Shown here piece by piece: positions 19,488 to 26,827 of a stretch of DNA of 37,911 nt. The DNA is from a virus. The notes below the pieces were generated by a model that was not told where the DNA came from, did not search any database, and saw nothing but the letters and a program-made list of their open reading frames with translations. The position numbers were made by a program, and so were the translations under genes. Each line of letters opens with the position of its first letter. Position 1 is the stretch's first letter. Location of the stretch: the IMG/VR virus record IMGVR_UViG_3300045136_000192, positions 1 to 37,911 of that record; one strand, 5' to 3'.

Positions 19488-21264
19488 GATTCGCTTGAAA
19501 CTGCAGTCAGTGCTTCCACCGATCCATTGTAACGCGTGGCCACGTGACTGGGATCGGACGGAGGCCGTTGCGGTGGATACTGAGTGGGACCCTGAAAACC
19601 CGGATCGTCTCCTGTGTATCGGAATCGGAAACGATCGGTGGGTCTCGCAGTGGTGGTGGCAGGAGTTGAGTGACACGGGGCGGGAGCATCTGGCGCGTCA
19701 CCTGGAGAGCCTCGTTCGGTCTGCGCCGGTGATCTATCATGCCGCAGACGCCGACATCAAGGCTCTGCGTCGGCAGGGTCTGAACATTACGGCAGCGTGC
19801 CACAAGCAGCTTGAGGACACGATGCTGGCGCACGCCGTCCTGGAGTCTGAGGCTGAGCACTCCCTGGAACACTTGTCGTTGAAATATGGGGTCTTGCCAC
19901 CCTACAAGCATCTGCGGGATGAAGACCTTGGACTCTACAATGCCGCTGATGTCGTGGAGACCCATTACCTTTGGGTCTGGCACTTCTTGCCGGCATTCAT
20001 GCGCGATCGGCTTTCGCATCTGATCTATCGGAACGAGATGATTCGGTTCCTCGATATCAAGATCGAGAGCGAGGAGCTTGGAATCGCGGTCAACGCCGAG
20101 GTGGCGAAGCGTCTTGCGGCCCTCTACGAGGGGCGAATCGAGCAGGCGACGCGAATCGCGCACGCCTACTGCGGCTGGCCGGTGAATCTCGGGTCTCCGG
20201 CTCAGGTCAAAGCGGTGTGCTACGGCATGGAGCGGATGCCGGTGCAGCGGAGTCACAAGGAGCCAGAGAAGGCGACGACCAATAAAGATGCGCTCGCGAC
20301 GCTGCGGCGGCTCATGGGCACGGAGTGGGATGCTGGTGAGGAGCCGACGCTAGAGGACACGCTGCAGCGGATCGAAAACGGGGGCCATCCGTTCCTTGAG
20401 GCTCGCGCCCTGTACTACGGGGCGCAGCAGGCGTTGTCCCACTACGTGCGCCCGTGTCTCGGAGTCGAGCGCATCTATCCCGAGTGCCGACAGCATGTCC
20501 AGGCTTCAGGGCGACATAGCTACGTTGGACCAGCGGTGCAGCAGTTTCGGGGTCCGCTGCTCGATCTCCTGGTCCCGGATCCCGGTATGGTCTGGGTCGG
20601 GCACGACTGGAAGCAGATCGAGGTACGGATCCTGGCCTATGAGGCCGGAGACGAGCCGTATATCCGGGCGTTCGAGCGTGGTGACGATATCCATGAGTTG
20701 AATGCTCGTGCCATTTTCGGGCCTCCTGGCAGCCCTGATCTTGAAGCCATCCGGCGGCGCTTTGTGAAGGCCTTCGTGTTCCGGCTCCACTATCGCGGAC
20801 GACCGGAGAACGCCGGTGATATTCCGGGAGCTCGCATCTTGGGGCTGAATGAGAAGCGCCTCATCGAGGCCAGTGAGCGGTACCTCGCGGCACACCCCGC
20901 GCTTCCGGCCTACTGGGCCAAGATAGAGGCCGAGGCCAAGCGCACGGGAGTCGTGCGGACCTTTCTCGGTCGTCCTCGGCGGCTTACGTCCCCGTACCGG
21001 AGCGCCAGGATGCGGGAGGCTTGTAACCATCCGATGCAGGGTGGTGTCGCGGATATCTACATTACGACGGCGCTGGCGGTCAAGGAGGCCGCGCCCTGGG
21101 CGCGGCTCGTCTACGGGGCGCACGACTCGCAGTGGTGGGAGATGCCGGGCTATCGCCGCGAGGAGTTCGAGGCGTTGTACCGGCCCATCGTCGAGCGTGA
21201 ATACGTGATTCGTGGCCGACGTGTCAGGTTCCCCGCAGATTACAAATACAAGGAGAGACCATGA
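19477..21264 (+). CDS. family A DNA polymerase with proofreading domain, 595 aa
   Basis: The DEDDy exonuclease is intact: VDTEW (33-37; Asp34, Glu36), HAADAD (88-93) and YNAAD (154-158). The polymerase has motif A DWKQIEVRI (377-385), motif B R427-x3-K431-x3-F435-x3-Y439 and motif C AHDSQWWE (548-555). The catalytic Asp377 and Asp550 are present, but the usual Glu after the motif C Asp is Ser551. No thioredoxin-binding insert is obvious. Length is shorter than T7 gp5 (704 aa). ATG 19477 follows GGGGGAGGG; an in-frame start at 19450 is less well placed. It replicates the phage genome with the adjacent helicase-primase. Confidence 0.92.
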   Translation: MAGEIRLKLQSVLPPIHCNAWPRDWDRTEAVAVDTEWDPENPDRLLCIGIGNDRWVSQWWWQELSDTGREHLARHLESLVRSAPVIYHAADADIKALRRQGLNITAACHKQLEDTMLAHAVLESEAEHSLEHLSLKYGVLPPYKHLRDEDLGLYNAADVVETHYLWVWHFLPAFMRDRLSHLIYRNEMIRFLDIKIESEELGIAVNAEVAKRLAALYEGRIEQATRIAHAYCGWPVNLGSPAQVKAVCYGMERMPVQRSHKEPEKATTNKDALATLRRLMGTEWDAGEEPTLEDTLQRIENGGHPFLEARALYYGAQQALSHYVRPCLGVERIYPECRQHVQASGRHSYVGPAVQQFRGPLLDLLVPDPGMVWVGHDWKQIEVRILAYEAGDEPYIRAFERGDDIHELNARAIFGPPGSPDLEAIRRRFVKAFVFRLHYRGRPENAGDIPGARILGLNEKRLIEASERYLAAHPALPAYWAKIEAEAKRTGVVRTFLGRPRRLTSPYRSARMREACNHPMQGGVADIYITTALAVKEAAPWARLVYGAHDSQWWEMPGYRREEFEALYRPIVEREYVIRGRRVRFPADYKYKERP

Positions 21265-22094
21265 TTCTACACCAGCACGTGATCCAGGGCACGCGGACGC
21301 CGGTGGTGCTGGCTCCGCTTGGCGATATCCAATGGACGGGGCGGCCTGAGGATGTCGCTGTGGCGCATCTCGGGGAGCATGTGACGCGGGCCTGCTCGAT
21401 GGGGGCCTTGTTCCTGGGACTTGGTGACTACATTGACTTTGCGTCGCCGAGTAATCGAGAGACGTTTCGCACCGGGCGGCTTTATGAGACCGCGCACAAT
21501 GTGATCGAGGATACCGCCTACCAATTGGTGGCAGACCTCTATGAGCGGGTGTTCCGACCGACGACCGGAAAATGGCTTGGCCTGGTCGCCGGACACCACT
21601 ATTATCGGTTCCGGGATGGGTCAACGACCGATATGGCGCTCGCGAGGATGCTGGAGACCACATATTGGGGCGAGGCGCAGGCCGTTGTTCGCCTCACGTG
21701 GCAAGACAAGACGCATACCCAGCACCTCGATATCTGGCTGGCGCACGGAACCGGCTCCGGTCGTTCACCGGGCTCCCCGATTCAGGTGCTGGATCGTGTC
21801 TCGCAGTACATTGACGCTGATATCTACATCATGGGTCATCAGACGAAACGCTGCGTCGCCACGATCCAGCGTCTGGTGCCGGTGTACCCGACGAAGGGGG
21901 AGCCGCGTCTCGTGCACCGGACGCTCTACCTCGTCGGAGCGGGGGGCTGGATGCGGGGGTATCGTGTGGGTCACGAAGCGCTCTACCCGGAGCAGCAAAT
22001 GTTGCGTCCGGTGGCGCTAGGGGCTCCGCTGATCCACATTCGCCCCCGGTGGAGCGGTGGGAGCTGGGAGCCGCAGGTGAGTGTTGAGGCATGA
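21261..22094 (+). CDS. calcineurin-like metallophosphoesterase, 277 aa
   Basis: Metal-binding motifs occur in order: LGDIQ (20-24), GLGDYID (53-59), GHHYYRF (111-117, in place of GNHD), LAHGTG (160-165) and MGHQTK (190-195). These fit the calcineurin/Mre11 superfamily. It follows the polymerase with an ATGA overlap, so it is part of the replication block and may act as a nuclease or nucleotide phosphatase. The GHH variant of the GNH motif is notable. Substrate is undetermined. Confidence 0.82.
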   Translation: MILHQHVIQGTRTPVVLAPLGDIQWTGRPEDVAVAHLGEHVTRACSMGALFLGLGDYIDFASPSNRETFRTGRLYETAHNVIEDTAYQLVADLYERVFRPTTGKWLGLVAGHHYYRFRDGSTTDMALARMLETTYWGEAQAVVRLTWQDKTHTQHLDIWLAHGTGSGRSPGSPIQVLDRVSQYIDADIYIMGHQTKRCVATIQRLVPVYPTKGEPRLVHRTLYLVGAGGWMRGYRVGHEALYPEQQMLRPVALGAPLIHIRPRWSGGSWEPQVSVEA

Positions 22095-22375
22095 GTCCCC
22101 AACTTATCGAAGCGTGTTCCCAGTTCGCTGAGGCGATGAACGCGTTGCTGTGGGAGGTGCAGCGCTATCGGCATATGGCGGCGGTACTGCAGGCAGTAGA
22201 GGACGATGAGGCCCGTGAGGCGGTGCTTCAGGAGCTTGAGGCGCGGGTCGAGGAGGCCCGGTCTCAGGCCCGTGTCGCTCAGAACAGGCTGCTGGCCATT
22301 GGGCACCTGAGCCCGGTGCCGATTGATACTGCGATCCGGGTCTCGGCACGGTTCCAGGCGTGTGAACTGAACTAA
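22091..22375 (+). CDS. coiled-coil hypothetical protein, 94 aa
   Basis: The protein is a long acidic helix (MSPQLIEACSQFAEAMNALL, then AREAVLQELEARVEEARSQA) with heptad spacing and a short C-terminal extension. It starts in an ATGA overlap with the phosphoesterase gene. It could be a partner of that enzyme, as SbcC coiled coils are for SbcD, but it has no ATPase part. Function unknown. Confidence 0.6.
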   Translation: MSPQLIEACSQFAEAMNALLWEVQRYRHMAAVLQAVEDDEAREAVLQELEARVEEARSQARVAQNRLLAIGHLSPVPIDTAIRVSARFQACELN

Positions 22376-22389
22376 GAAAGGAGTGAGCG

Positions 22390-22575
22390 ATGAAAGGCAA
22401 GCTCTATGGCGTTGTGGTTCCGGCTTCGCGGGTTCAGGACCTCATGGCGGCGTATGACACATACAAGCGCATGGAGCCACAAGCATCCCTGGACTATGAG
22501 GAGTTCCTCTCGGCGCTGCTGCTGATGGGGCTTCAGGTCTTCATGAGCGCAACGACGGAGGCCCCGAATGCCTAA
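22390..22575 (+). CDS. small hypothetical protein, 61 aa
   Basis: ATG 22390 has AAAGGAG 7 nt upstream. The protein (MKGKLYGVVVPASRVQDLMA) is predicted alpha/beta with a hydrophobic LLLMGLQVF helix near residue 45, probably buried rather than membrane. It overlaps the next gene by 8 nt. No family was recognised. Confidence 0.6.
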   Translation: MKGKLYGVVVPASRVQDLMAAYDTYKRMEPQASLDYEEFLSALLLMGLQVFMSATTEAPNA

Positions 22576-22810
22576 GACCCGTACTCCGCTGCGTATCGCG
22601 GTTCCTCGGAACTGGGCCAAGCGACCTGAGATCGAGGCGCTTAGGGCGCAGGGCCATGTGATCGAGACGCCGGGCTTCGAAGCCTACGACCTGATTCTCG
22701 GCCCAACGGCCCACGCGATGAGTGAGGAGCTGCTAGAGTATCTGGGACTCGCGGTCCTCCGCGCCCAGCGACAGAAAAGGAGTCAGGATGCGAATCTATC
22801 TGAGCAGTAA
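22568..22810 (+). CDS. small hypothetical protein, 80 aa
   Basis: The product starts MPKTRTPLRIAVPRNWAKRP and has a Rossmann-like rhythm (beta strand, helix, HVIETPGFEAYDLILGPTAH), so it may be a trimmed nucleotide- or DNA-binding fold. It overlaps both neighbours by 8 and 23 nt. It sits directly upstream of a nucleoside-deoxyribosyltransferase-like gene. No family was recognised. Confidence 0.6.
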   Translation: MPKTRTPLRIAVPRNWAKRPEIEALRAQGHVIETPGFEAYDLILGPTAHAMSEELLEYLGLAVLRAQRQKRSQDANLSEQ

Positions 22811-23195
22811 CTGGCAGAGCCAGCGCCGCATGCGGCAGATGCGCGAGCGCCTGGAGGCCGAGGGCTTCGAGATCTGTAGCTCGTGGCTGGATGAAGACCC
22901 AGCGCAACGTGTGGAGCATCTGAGTCTCGGGGAACGCATTGAGTATGCGATCCGCGATATGCGGGAGGTAGCCAGCGCGGATCTCCTGATTCTCGATACG
23001 CTGGAGCCGAGTCTTAGCGGTGGACGCGAGGTCGAGTGCGGGGCCGCGTTGGGGAGCGGAAAGCTGGTCTGGATCGTGGGTCCCGTCCGCAACATCTTTC
23101 ACGAGCTGGCGGATCGTCATTTTGTATCGTGGGACCATGTCCCAATGGCTCTTCACGATCTTCGACGGTTCCTGGAGGTAGAGAACGGTGATTAA
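22788..23195 (+). CDS. nucleoside 2-deoxyribosyltransferase-like protein, 135 aa
   Basis: It opens MRIYLSSNWQSQRRMRQMRE, typical of the nucleoside-deoxyribosyltransferase/DUF4406 fold, continues with GFEICSSWLDE, a central ASADLLILDT strand and the SGGREVECGAALGSGKLVWI motif, with Glu (REVE) as likely nucleophile. The enzyme would cleave or exchange the N-glycosidic bond of deoxynucleosides or their monophosphates. It is coupled to a dATP/dGTP-pyrophosphohydrolase-like gene, forming a nucleotide-pool module. Confidence 0.75.
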   Translation: MRIYLSSNWQSQRRMRQMRERLEAEGFEICSSWLDEDPAQRVEHLSLGERIEYAIRDMREVASADLLILDTLEPSLSGGREVECGAALGSGKLVWIVGPVRNIFHELADRHFVSWDHVPMALHDLRRFLEVENGD

Positions 23196-23571
23196 AGATA
23201 GCGGGAAGCGTGTGGTGTTTGCGTCGGGGGCGCGCCGCGACACGAATGAGGGGAAAGGCCGGTACGATCTTCTCCCCCCACTGGCGTTGCAGCGCGTTGC
23301 CCAGCACTACGAGGCGGGAGCGAAGAAGTATGAGGACCGGAACTGGGAGCGAGGAATTCCGGTATCGCGAATGTTCGATTCCATGATTCGACACGCGTTC
23401 CAGGCCTTGAGCGGGGAGCGTGACGAGGATCACCTGGCGGCGGTCGTCTTCAATGCCCTGGGAATCATGGAGTACGAGGAACGCGCGAAGCGCTGGCCCA
23501 AGTCCCAGTATCCGGACCTCTTTCATGGGCTCGGGATGCTCTATGCCATGAACACGAGGCAGACGAAATGA
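23188..23571 (+). CDS. dATP/dGTP diphosphohydrolase-like protein, 127 aa
   Basis: The sequence RDTNEGKGRYDLLPPLALQR (17-36), HYEAGAKKYEDRNWERGIPV and DSMIRHAFQALSGERDEDHL (64-83) match the phage dATP/dGTP diphosphohydrolase family (formerly DUF5664), an all-alpha NTP-pyrophosphatase-like fold that binds Mg through the acidic helices. It would convert purine dNTPs to dNMPs. GTG 23188 is the start, overlapping the deoxyribosyltransferase gene by 8 nt. Some relatives serve in modified-base phages, but no PurZ-type gene is present here. Confidence 0.75.
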   Translation: MIKDSGKRVVFASGARRDTNEGKGRYDLLPPLALQRVAQHYEAGAKKYEDRNWERGIPVSRMFDSMIRHAFQALSGERDEDHLAAVVFNALGIMEYEERAKRWPKSQYPDLFHGLGMLYAMNTRQTK

Positions 23572-23912
23572 GTGCCAAATGGTCTGGTGATTGGCCGATT
23601 CCGCCCAGCATCAAGCTCCCTGGGTGCCGGGTCCGTGTGCGCCTCGTGCCACGTGGCAGCCCCGGACTCGGGGACTGTGACGCCACCTGGCAGTATGAGC
23701 ACCGAGATGATGGATCGGGGTTCGCGGTGATCCGGATTGATGAGGGGCTTCCGCTGCCTGTTCAGCGTTATGCGCTGATCCATGAGCTTCAGCACGCGCT
23801 TGTGGAGTTACTGGATGTGATGATCGAGAAGTACCCGGATCATGTGAGGCCTAAAGCCTATGCGGAGGTGCGGCGTGACGACCAGACGGAAGCCGGCGAC
23901 GGACGAAATTGA
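23568..23912 (+). CDS. HExxH metallopeptidase-like protein, 114 aa
   Basis: HELQH (72-76) inside RYALIHELQHALVELLD is a zinc-peptidase signature on a helix, preceded by a beta-rich domain. The third ligand is not clear. Such short HExxH proteins occur in phages and resemble ImmA/IrrE or SprT-type peptidases. No signal peptide is present. It starts in an ATGA overlap and ends overlapping the next gene by 38 nt. Proteolytic activity is inferred only from the motif. Confidence 0.6.
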   Translation: MSAKWSGDWPIPPSIKLPGCRVRVRLVPRGSPGLGDCDATWQYEHRDDGSGFAVIRIDEGLPLPVQRYALIHELQHALVELLDVMIEKYPDHVRPKAYAEVRRDDQTEAGDGRN

Positions 23913-24183
23913 GCGCTTGGCTCGGTTCATCATGGAGCAGGTGCCAGGTGAACCGAGTTCTAATGAGTCGGCGGTCGAGTGCGCGATCCGCGTGATTCGT
24001 GAGCTTCAGGCTCGGTGTCGTGAGTTCTACGAACTCCTCCAACACCTGGAGTGGGTCTATTGCGCCGAGTGTGAGCAGCGATTCTGTCCGGTCTGTGATG
24101 CGCTGTGGTGGAAGCATGACTCAACCTGTGCGCTTCAGCAGCGGCTCCTGGCGGGTCCTTATGCGGCGGTGAGTCAGCAATGA
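23875..24183 (+). CDS. zinc-finger-like protein, 102 aa, GTG start
   Basis: The C-terminal CAECEQRFCPVC (about 68-79), then H and C near 85 and 89, is a zinc-binding module after a helical N-terminal part (DEIERLARFIMEQV). GTG 23875 has GGAGG 6 nt upstream; ATG 23860 lies before that site and is less likely. It overlaps the peptidase-like gene by 38 nt. Function unknown. Confidence 0.6.
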   Translation: MTTRRKPATDEIERLARFIMEQVPGEPSSNESAVECAIRVIRELQARCREFYELLQHLEWVYCAECEQRFCPVCDALWWKHDSTCALQQRLLAGPYAAVSQQ

Positions 24184-24272
24184 AATTTCTGGATTTTCTC
24201 ACACACCTCTTGCTGTGGATGATGACGGTGCTCGGGGTGCTCTACATTCTGGTGGCTCTGCGGGTTTTCTAA
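24180..24272 (+). CDS. 30-aa single-pass membrane peptide, last early gene
   Basis: The frame gives MKFLDFLTHLLLWMMTVLGV followed by LYILVALRVF, almost entirely one membrane helix. It begins with an ATGA overlap on the preceding stop and ends at 24272, overlapping by 4 nt the end of the convergent late gene. Small membrane peptides may affect the host envelope or lysis timing. It is short, but the exact coupling supports it. Confidence 0.5.
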   Translation: MKFLDFLTHLLLWMMTVLGVLYILVALRVF

Positions 24273-24649
24273 CGCCCAGCCGCCCGGTATCGGTTCCAGG
24301 CGCTCCAGCCCCCGAGCCGGACAGCGGTCCACATCATCCAGGCTTTGGCGCTGGAGTAGCCCTCACGGGTGATAAGGTCCCGGAAGACGCGATCCGCGAC
24401 AGCTCGGGGGACCGGCCCCATCCGATAGAGCCAGTCGTGGGTCACGGCGGAGGCCGGAGCATCGCCGCCAGCCAGCAGCCAGGTAAGTGGAAGCCGGGGA
24501 ACCGAGGCGAGATCGGTGATCCAGTTATCGCCGACCTCGCCGCTCCACTCCTGGTGCCCCACCCACATCGGCTCGATCACGAGCCAGCGCGTCCGGCCCT
24601 CGGGGCCGGGTCCGGCGTACTCTAGCCGAATGTGAGGGAACCGGGTCAT
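24269..24649 (-). CDS. DUF1353 family protein, 126 aa
   Basis: NWITDLASVPRLPLTW (about 42-57), then ASAVTHDWLYRMG and ADRVFRDLITREG, is the DUF1353 signature known in tailed-phage lysis and tail regions. No membrane part. It is the last gene of the late lysis block and its stop overlaps the stop of the convergent early operon. The molecular role of the family is not established; position beside endolysin suggests a lysis or cell-wall link. Confidence 0.8.
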   Translation of the reverse strand: MTRFPHIRLEYAGPGPEGRTRWLVIEPMWVGHQEWSGEVGDNWITDLASVPRLPLTWLLAGGDAPASAVTHDWLYRMGPVPRAVADRVFRDLITREGYSSAKAWMMWTAVRLGGWSAWNRYRAAGR

Positions 24650-24650
24650 C

Positions 24651-24800
24651 TTACATCCCCAGCAGCCTGCTGATGGCGTCGAGCGCCTGCTGACTCAGCG
24701 CTGGATGAACGCCGTAAGCCGCGCCCGCAGCGAGCGCAGCCGCGACGATGGCCGAAGTCAGCTTCGGATGATCCTTGAGCCATTTGCCGATGAGTTTCAT
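24651..24800 (-). CDS. small membrane protein, holin-like, 49 aa
   Basis: The start at 24800 is chosen because AGGAGG lies 6-7 nt upstream and it overlaps the endolysin stop as ATGA. The product, MKLIGKWLKDHPKLTSAIVA..., has a basic N-terminus, one Ala-rich membrane helix (about 15-32) and a short amphipathic end. Position after the endolysin suggests a pinholin, antiholin or similar lysis protein. Confidence 0.6.
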   Translation of the reverse strand: MKLIGKWLKDHPKLTSAIVAAALAAGAAYGVHPALSQQALDAISRLLGM

Positions 24801-25222
24801 GCGACCTCCTTTGGAAGCTGAAGATGCGGGTAGTCGCGGAACTGGTGCCAGTAGCCGCCCCACTCCAGCCCACAGCGTTCCGCGAGCGGCCCTAGAGGAT
24901 AGTATTCCTTTTCTTGCCACGTGACCTTGCCGCTGATGAGTACGGCGACATCAATCGCCCGCGCCGGGATCAGGTTGTGGAGGCTCCGGGAGCCGGGCTC
25001 CCCGGAGAGATAGGTGACGATCTGCGACGGGTCCTGGACGACCCACTTCCCGGCTACGAGCGCCCGGCCACGAGCATACAGCGCTCGCTGCTCGTCTGGG
25101 GAGCGATAGCTACAGGTCAGAACGAGGTCGCGGCCCGGATTCGCGTCCCGAAACGCTTCTAGCAGCCTGGCGTATCGGCGCTGAAGCTCTGGATGCGCGT
25201 CCTTGATGTTTCGACTCGCCAT
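24797..25222 (-). CDS. endolysin, M15-type L-Ala-D-Glu (VanY-like) peptidase, 141 aa
   Basis: LVLTCSYRSPDEQRALYARG (33-52), SRSLHNLIPARAIDVAVL (78-95) and YPHLQL (131-136) form the M15 peptidase signature. Zinc ligands are His82, Asp91 and His133. The family includes phage T5 endolysin, which cuts the L-Ala-D-Glu bond of Gram-negative-type peptidoglycan. There is no signal peptide, so it depends on a holin. The start at 25222 overlaps the upstream stop (ATGA). Length is usual for single-domain members. Confidence 0.9.
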   Translation of the reverse strand: MASRNIKDAHPELQRRYARLLEAFRDANPGRDLVLTCSYRSPDEQRALYARGRALVAGKWVVQDPSQIVTYLSGEPGSRSLHNLIPARAIDVAVLISGKVTWQEKEYYPLGPLAERCGLEWGGYWHQFRDYPHLQLPKEVA

Positions 25223-25461
25223 CACTTGATCCCTAACCACATGAGTCCCAGCGTCACAATTCCACTTGCCAGGGCTCCGGCTGCCGTCGCCGCGCTCCAG
25301 ACGCCTCGCTGAAAGGAGCGAGATTCGAGGAGCGAGTTCACGTCGGCCTGAAGCTCTGCGAGCCGACGCTCCAGGGCATCGAAACGACGGTTCATCGTCT
25401 CGTGCTGATTCGCCAGTACCGTATCGAGCCAGTATCGAGAAGATTTGGTGTTGGTGCGCAT
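25222..25461 (-). CDS. XhlA-like holin/lysis accessory, 79 aa
   Basis: The N-terminal 45 residues are a charged coiled coil (HETMNRRFDALERRLAELQA) and residues about 52-78 form a single membrane helix (VWSAATAAGALASGIVTLGL). This coiled coil plus C-terminal membrane plan is that of XhlA-type lysis proteins. It lies directly before the endolysin and shares an ATGA junction with it. It probably works with the 49-aa membrane protein. Confidence 0.65.
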   Translation of the reverse strand: MRTNTKSSRYWLDTVLANQHETMNRRFDALERRLAELQADVNSLLESRSFQRGVWSAATAAGALASGIVTLGLMWLGIK

Positions 25462-25476
25462 GGAGCCCTCCCTAGA

Positions 25477-26826
25477 TTATCCCGAAATTTCAACCGTAGC
25501 GACGATCAGTTTGCAGTCGCCACTAAGCGTATCATTAGCGTCGTTTCCAACTCGACTCAATGCGAATTGATACACGCGTCCAGGGTTGATGCCGGTCAAC
25601 GTAATGGGTGCTGTAATACGTTTCACCGCACCAGCGGTTCCAGGGACGGTTGACGGAGACAGCGTGTTGGTGTTGATTCCACTCGCGCTATCCCAGGCCT
25701 CGTTATCGCCACGCGTCACAGATTTGAGCTGCCAGACCACCGCGCCACTAGTGGCAGACGCCACGCGATAATACAGCACGAGCTGCCCTGCGGTGTTTGG
25801 TGTAAACTGAGCGGTAGCGGGGATTGGTACCACCCAATAGGCGGTCTCAACAGAGGTGTCATCATAATCAAGCGTATAGTCCACGATATTCGTTCCGGCA
25901 TTTTTGACCAGTTGCGGAAAGTTGCTCGACGGAAACACCGCATTGAGTGGATGAAGTGTGAAGACGAGGGCCGAAGGTGTCGCGGGCGGCGTTACGTAGA
26001 CCAATGGCCGCACATCTTCGCTTGTGAGAATCCCCGAGGCATTGGTCACAATTTTCCGAATTGGCGTTTTGCCACTCGTAAACCCGGTCGTCGTTTTCGA
26101 CATCACACCGGTCGAGGTGTCTAACTCGACGTAATTCGTGGCGTTGGACGTTAGCGCAACCGTTCCGGCGTTCTTCTTGGTTCCGTTCGGCAGATAGCCT
26201 GCCTTGAAGCCCCACGTCAGGCCGGTCGTTGTTGCTGGGTCTTCATCGAATTGCGCCACCGCCGATACGCGAAGGTTGGCTTGTGCGGTATCTACCGTCG
26301 TGGCCCCGGTCCCGCCCTGCGTGATCGCAAGAGGCAGTCCGATGCCGCCAAGAGCCGCGATATCCGCGTTCTCCAGGCCCGAGAGATCAGATTTCCAGCG
26401 CACGAACCGGCCGGCCTGTGGGTCTGGGATCGTCAGATCGGTGAAGAGCGAGGTGATCGGAAACTTCATCGCCCGGCGATCCACCTCGTTTAACTGCTGG
26501 ACTAGCATCGTAAGCTTATCCAGCGCATCCTCGACGGTCTGGCTCGGAAACTTGTCGTTCGACGGCAGATCAACAAGCTGGGTGAGTGGCTCAATCCGGA
26601 CGATGAGCACCGTCTGGCCACTCGGTGGGGCCGTGTTGAACGTCACGGTCCCGCCGCTCTCCGAGCCAACCCCCGAGACCGTGTAGTCGGTCGTCAAGGT
26701 CTTCAGGACCGCGTTCACATAGACCTGGAGATCGGTCGCCGCAAAGATTTTGAAGGGGTACGTGAACTGGGTTGTGGTCCCGTCGCCAGTATACGCGATA
26801 CGGTTCGTTGTCGTCGAAATCGCCAT
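25477..26826 (-). CDS. tail fibre protein, T7 gp17-like N-terminus, 449 aa
   Basis: The first 150 residues match the T7 fibre N-terminal domain that binds the tail: YTGDGTTTQFTYPFKIFAAT, DLQVYVN, then VRIEPLTQLVDLPSNDKFPS and the helix SQTVEDALDKLTMLVQQLNE. The remainder is Thr/Asn/Ser-rich beta sequence that should form a trimeric shaft and receptor-binding tip. No enzymatic depolymerase signature is seen. It is encoded downstream of the ejection proteins, as in T7. Confidence 0.85.
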   Translation of the reverse strand: MAISTTTNRIAYTGDGTTTQFTYPFKIFAATDLQVYVNAVLKTLTTDYTVSGVGSESGGTVTFNTAPPSGQTVLIVRIEPLTQLVDLPSNDKFPSQTVEDALDKLTMLVQQLNEVDRRAMKFPITSLFTDLTIPDPQAGRFVRWKSDLSGLENADIAALGGIGLPLAITQGGTGATTVDTAQANLRVSAVAQFDEDPATTTGLTWGFKAGYLPNGTKKNAGTVALTSNATNYVELDTSTGVMSKTTTGFTSGKTPIRKIVTNASGILTSEDVRPLVYVTPPATPSALVFTLHPLNAVFPSSNFPQLVKNAGTNIVDYTLDYDDTSVETAYWVVPIPATAQFTPNTAGQLVLYYRVASATSGAVVWQLKSVTRGDNEAWDSASGINTNTLSPSTVPGTAGAVKRITAPITLTGINPGRVYQFALSRVGNDANDTLSGDCKLIVATVEISG

Positions 26827-26827
26827 C

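Noticed and set aside
22788-23571. Z-genome (2-aminoadenine) phage
   Set aside because: A dATP/dGTP diphosphohydrolase-like gene is present, but no PurZ/adenylosuccinate-synthetase-like gene or dedicated partner was found.
10462-24272. Lysogeny module or integrase in the early arm
   Set aside because: No integrase, excisionase pair, or repressor with antirepressor was recognised among the plus-strand genes.
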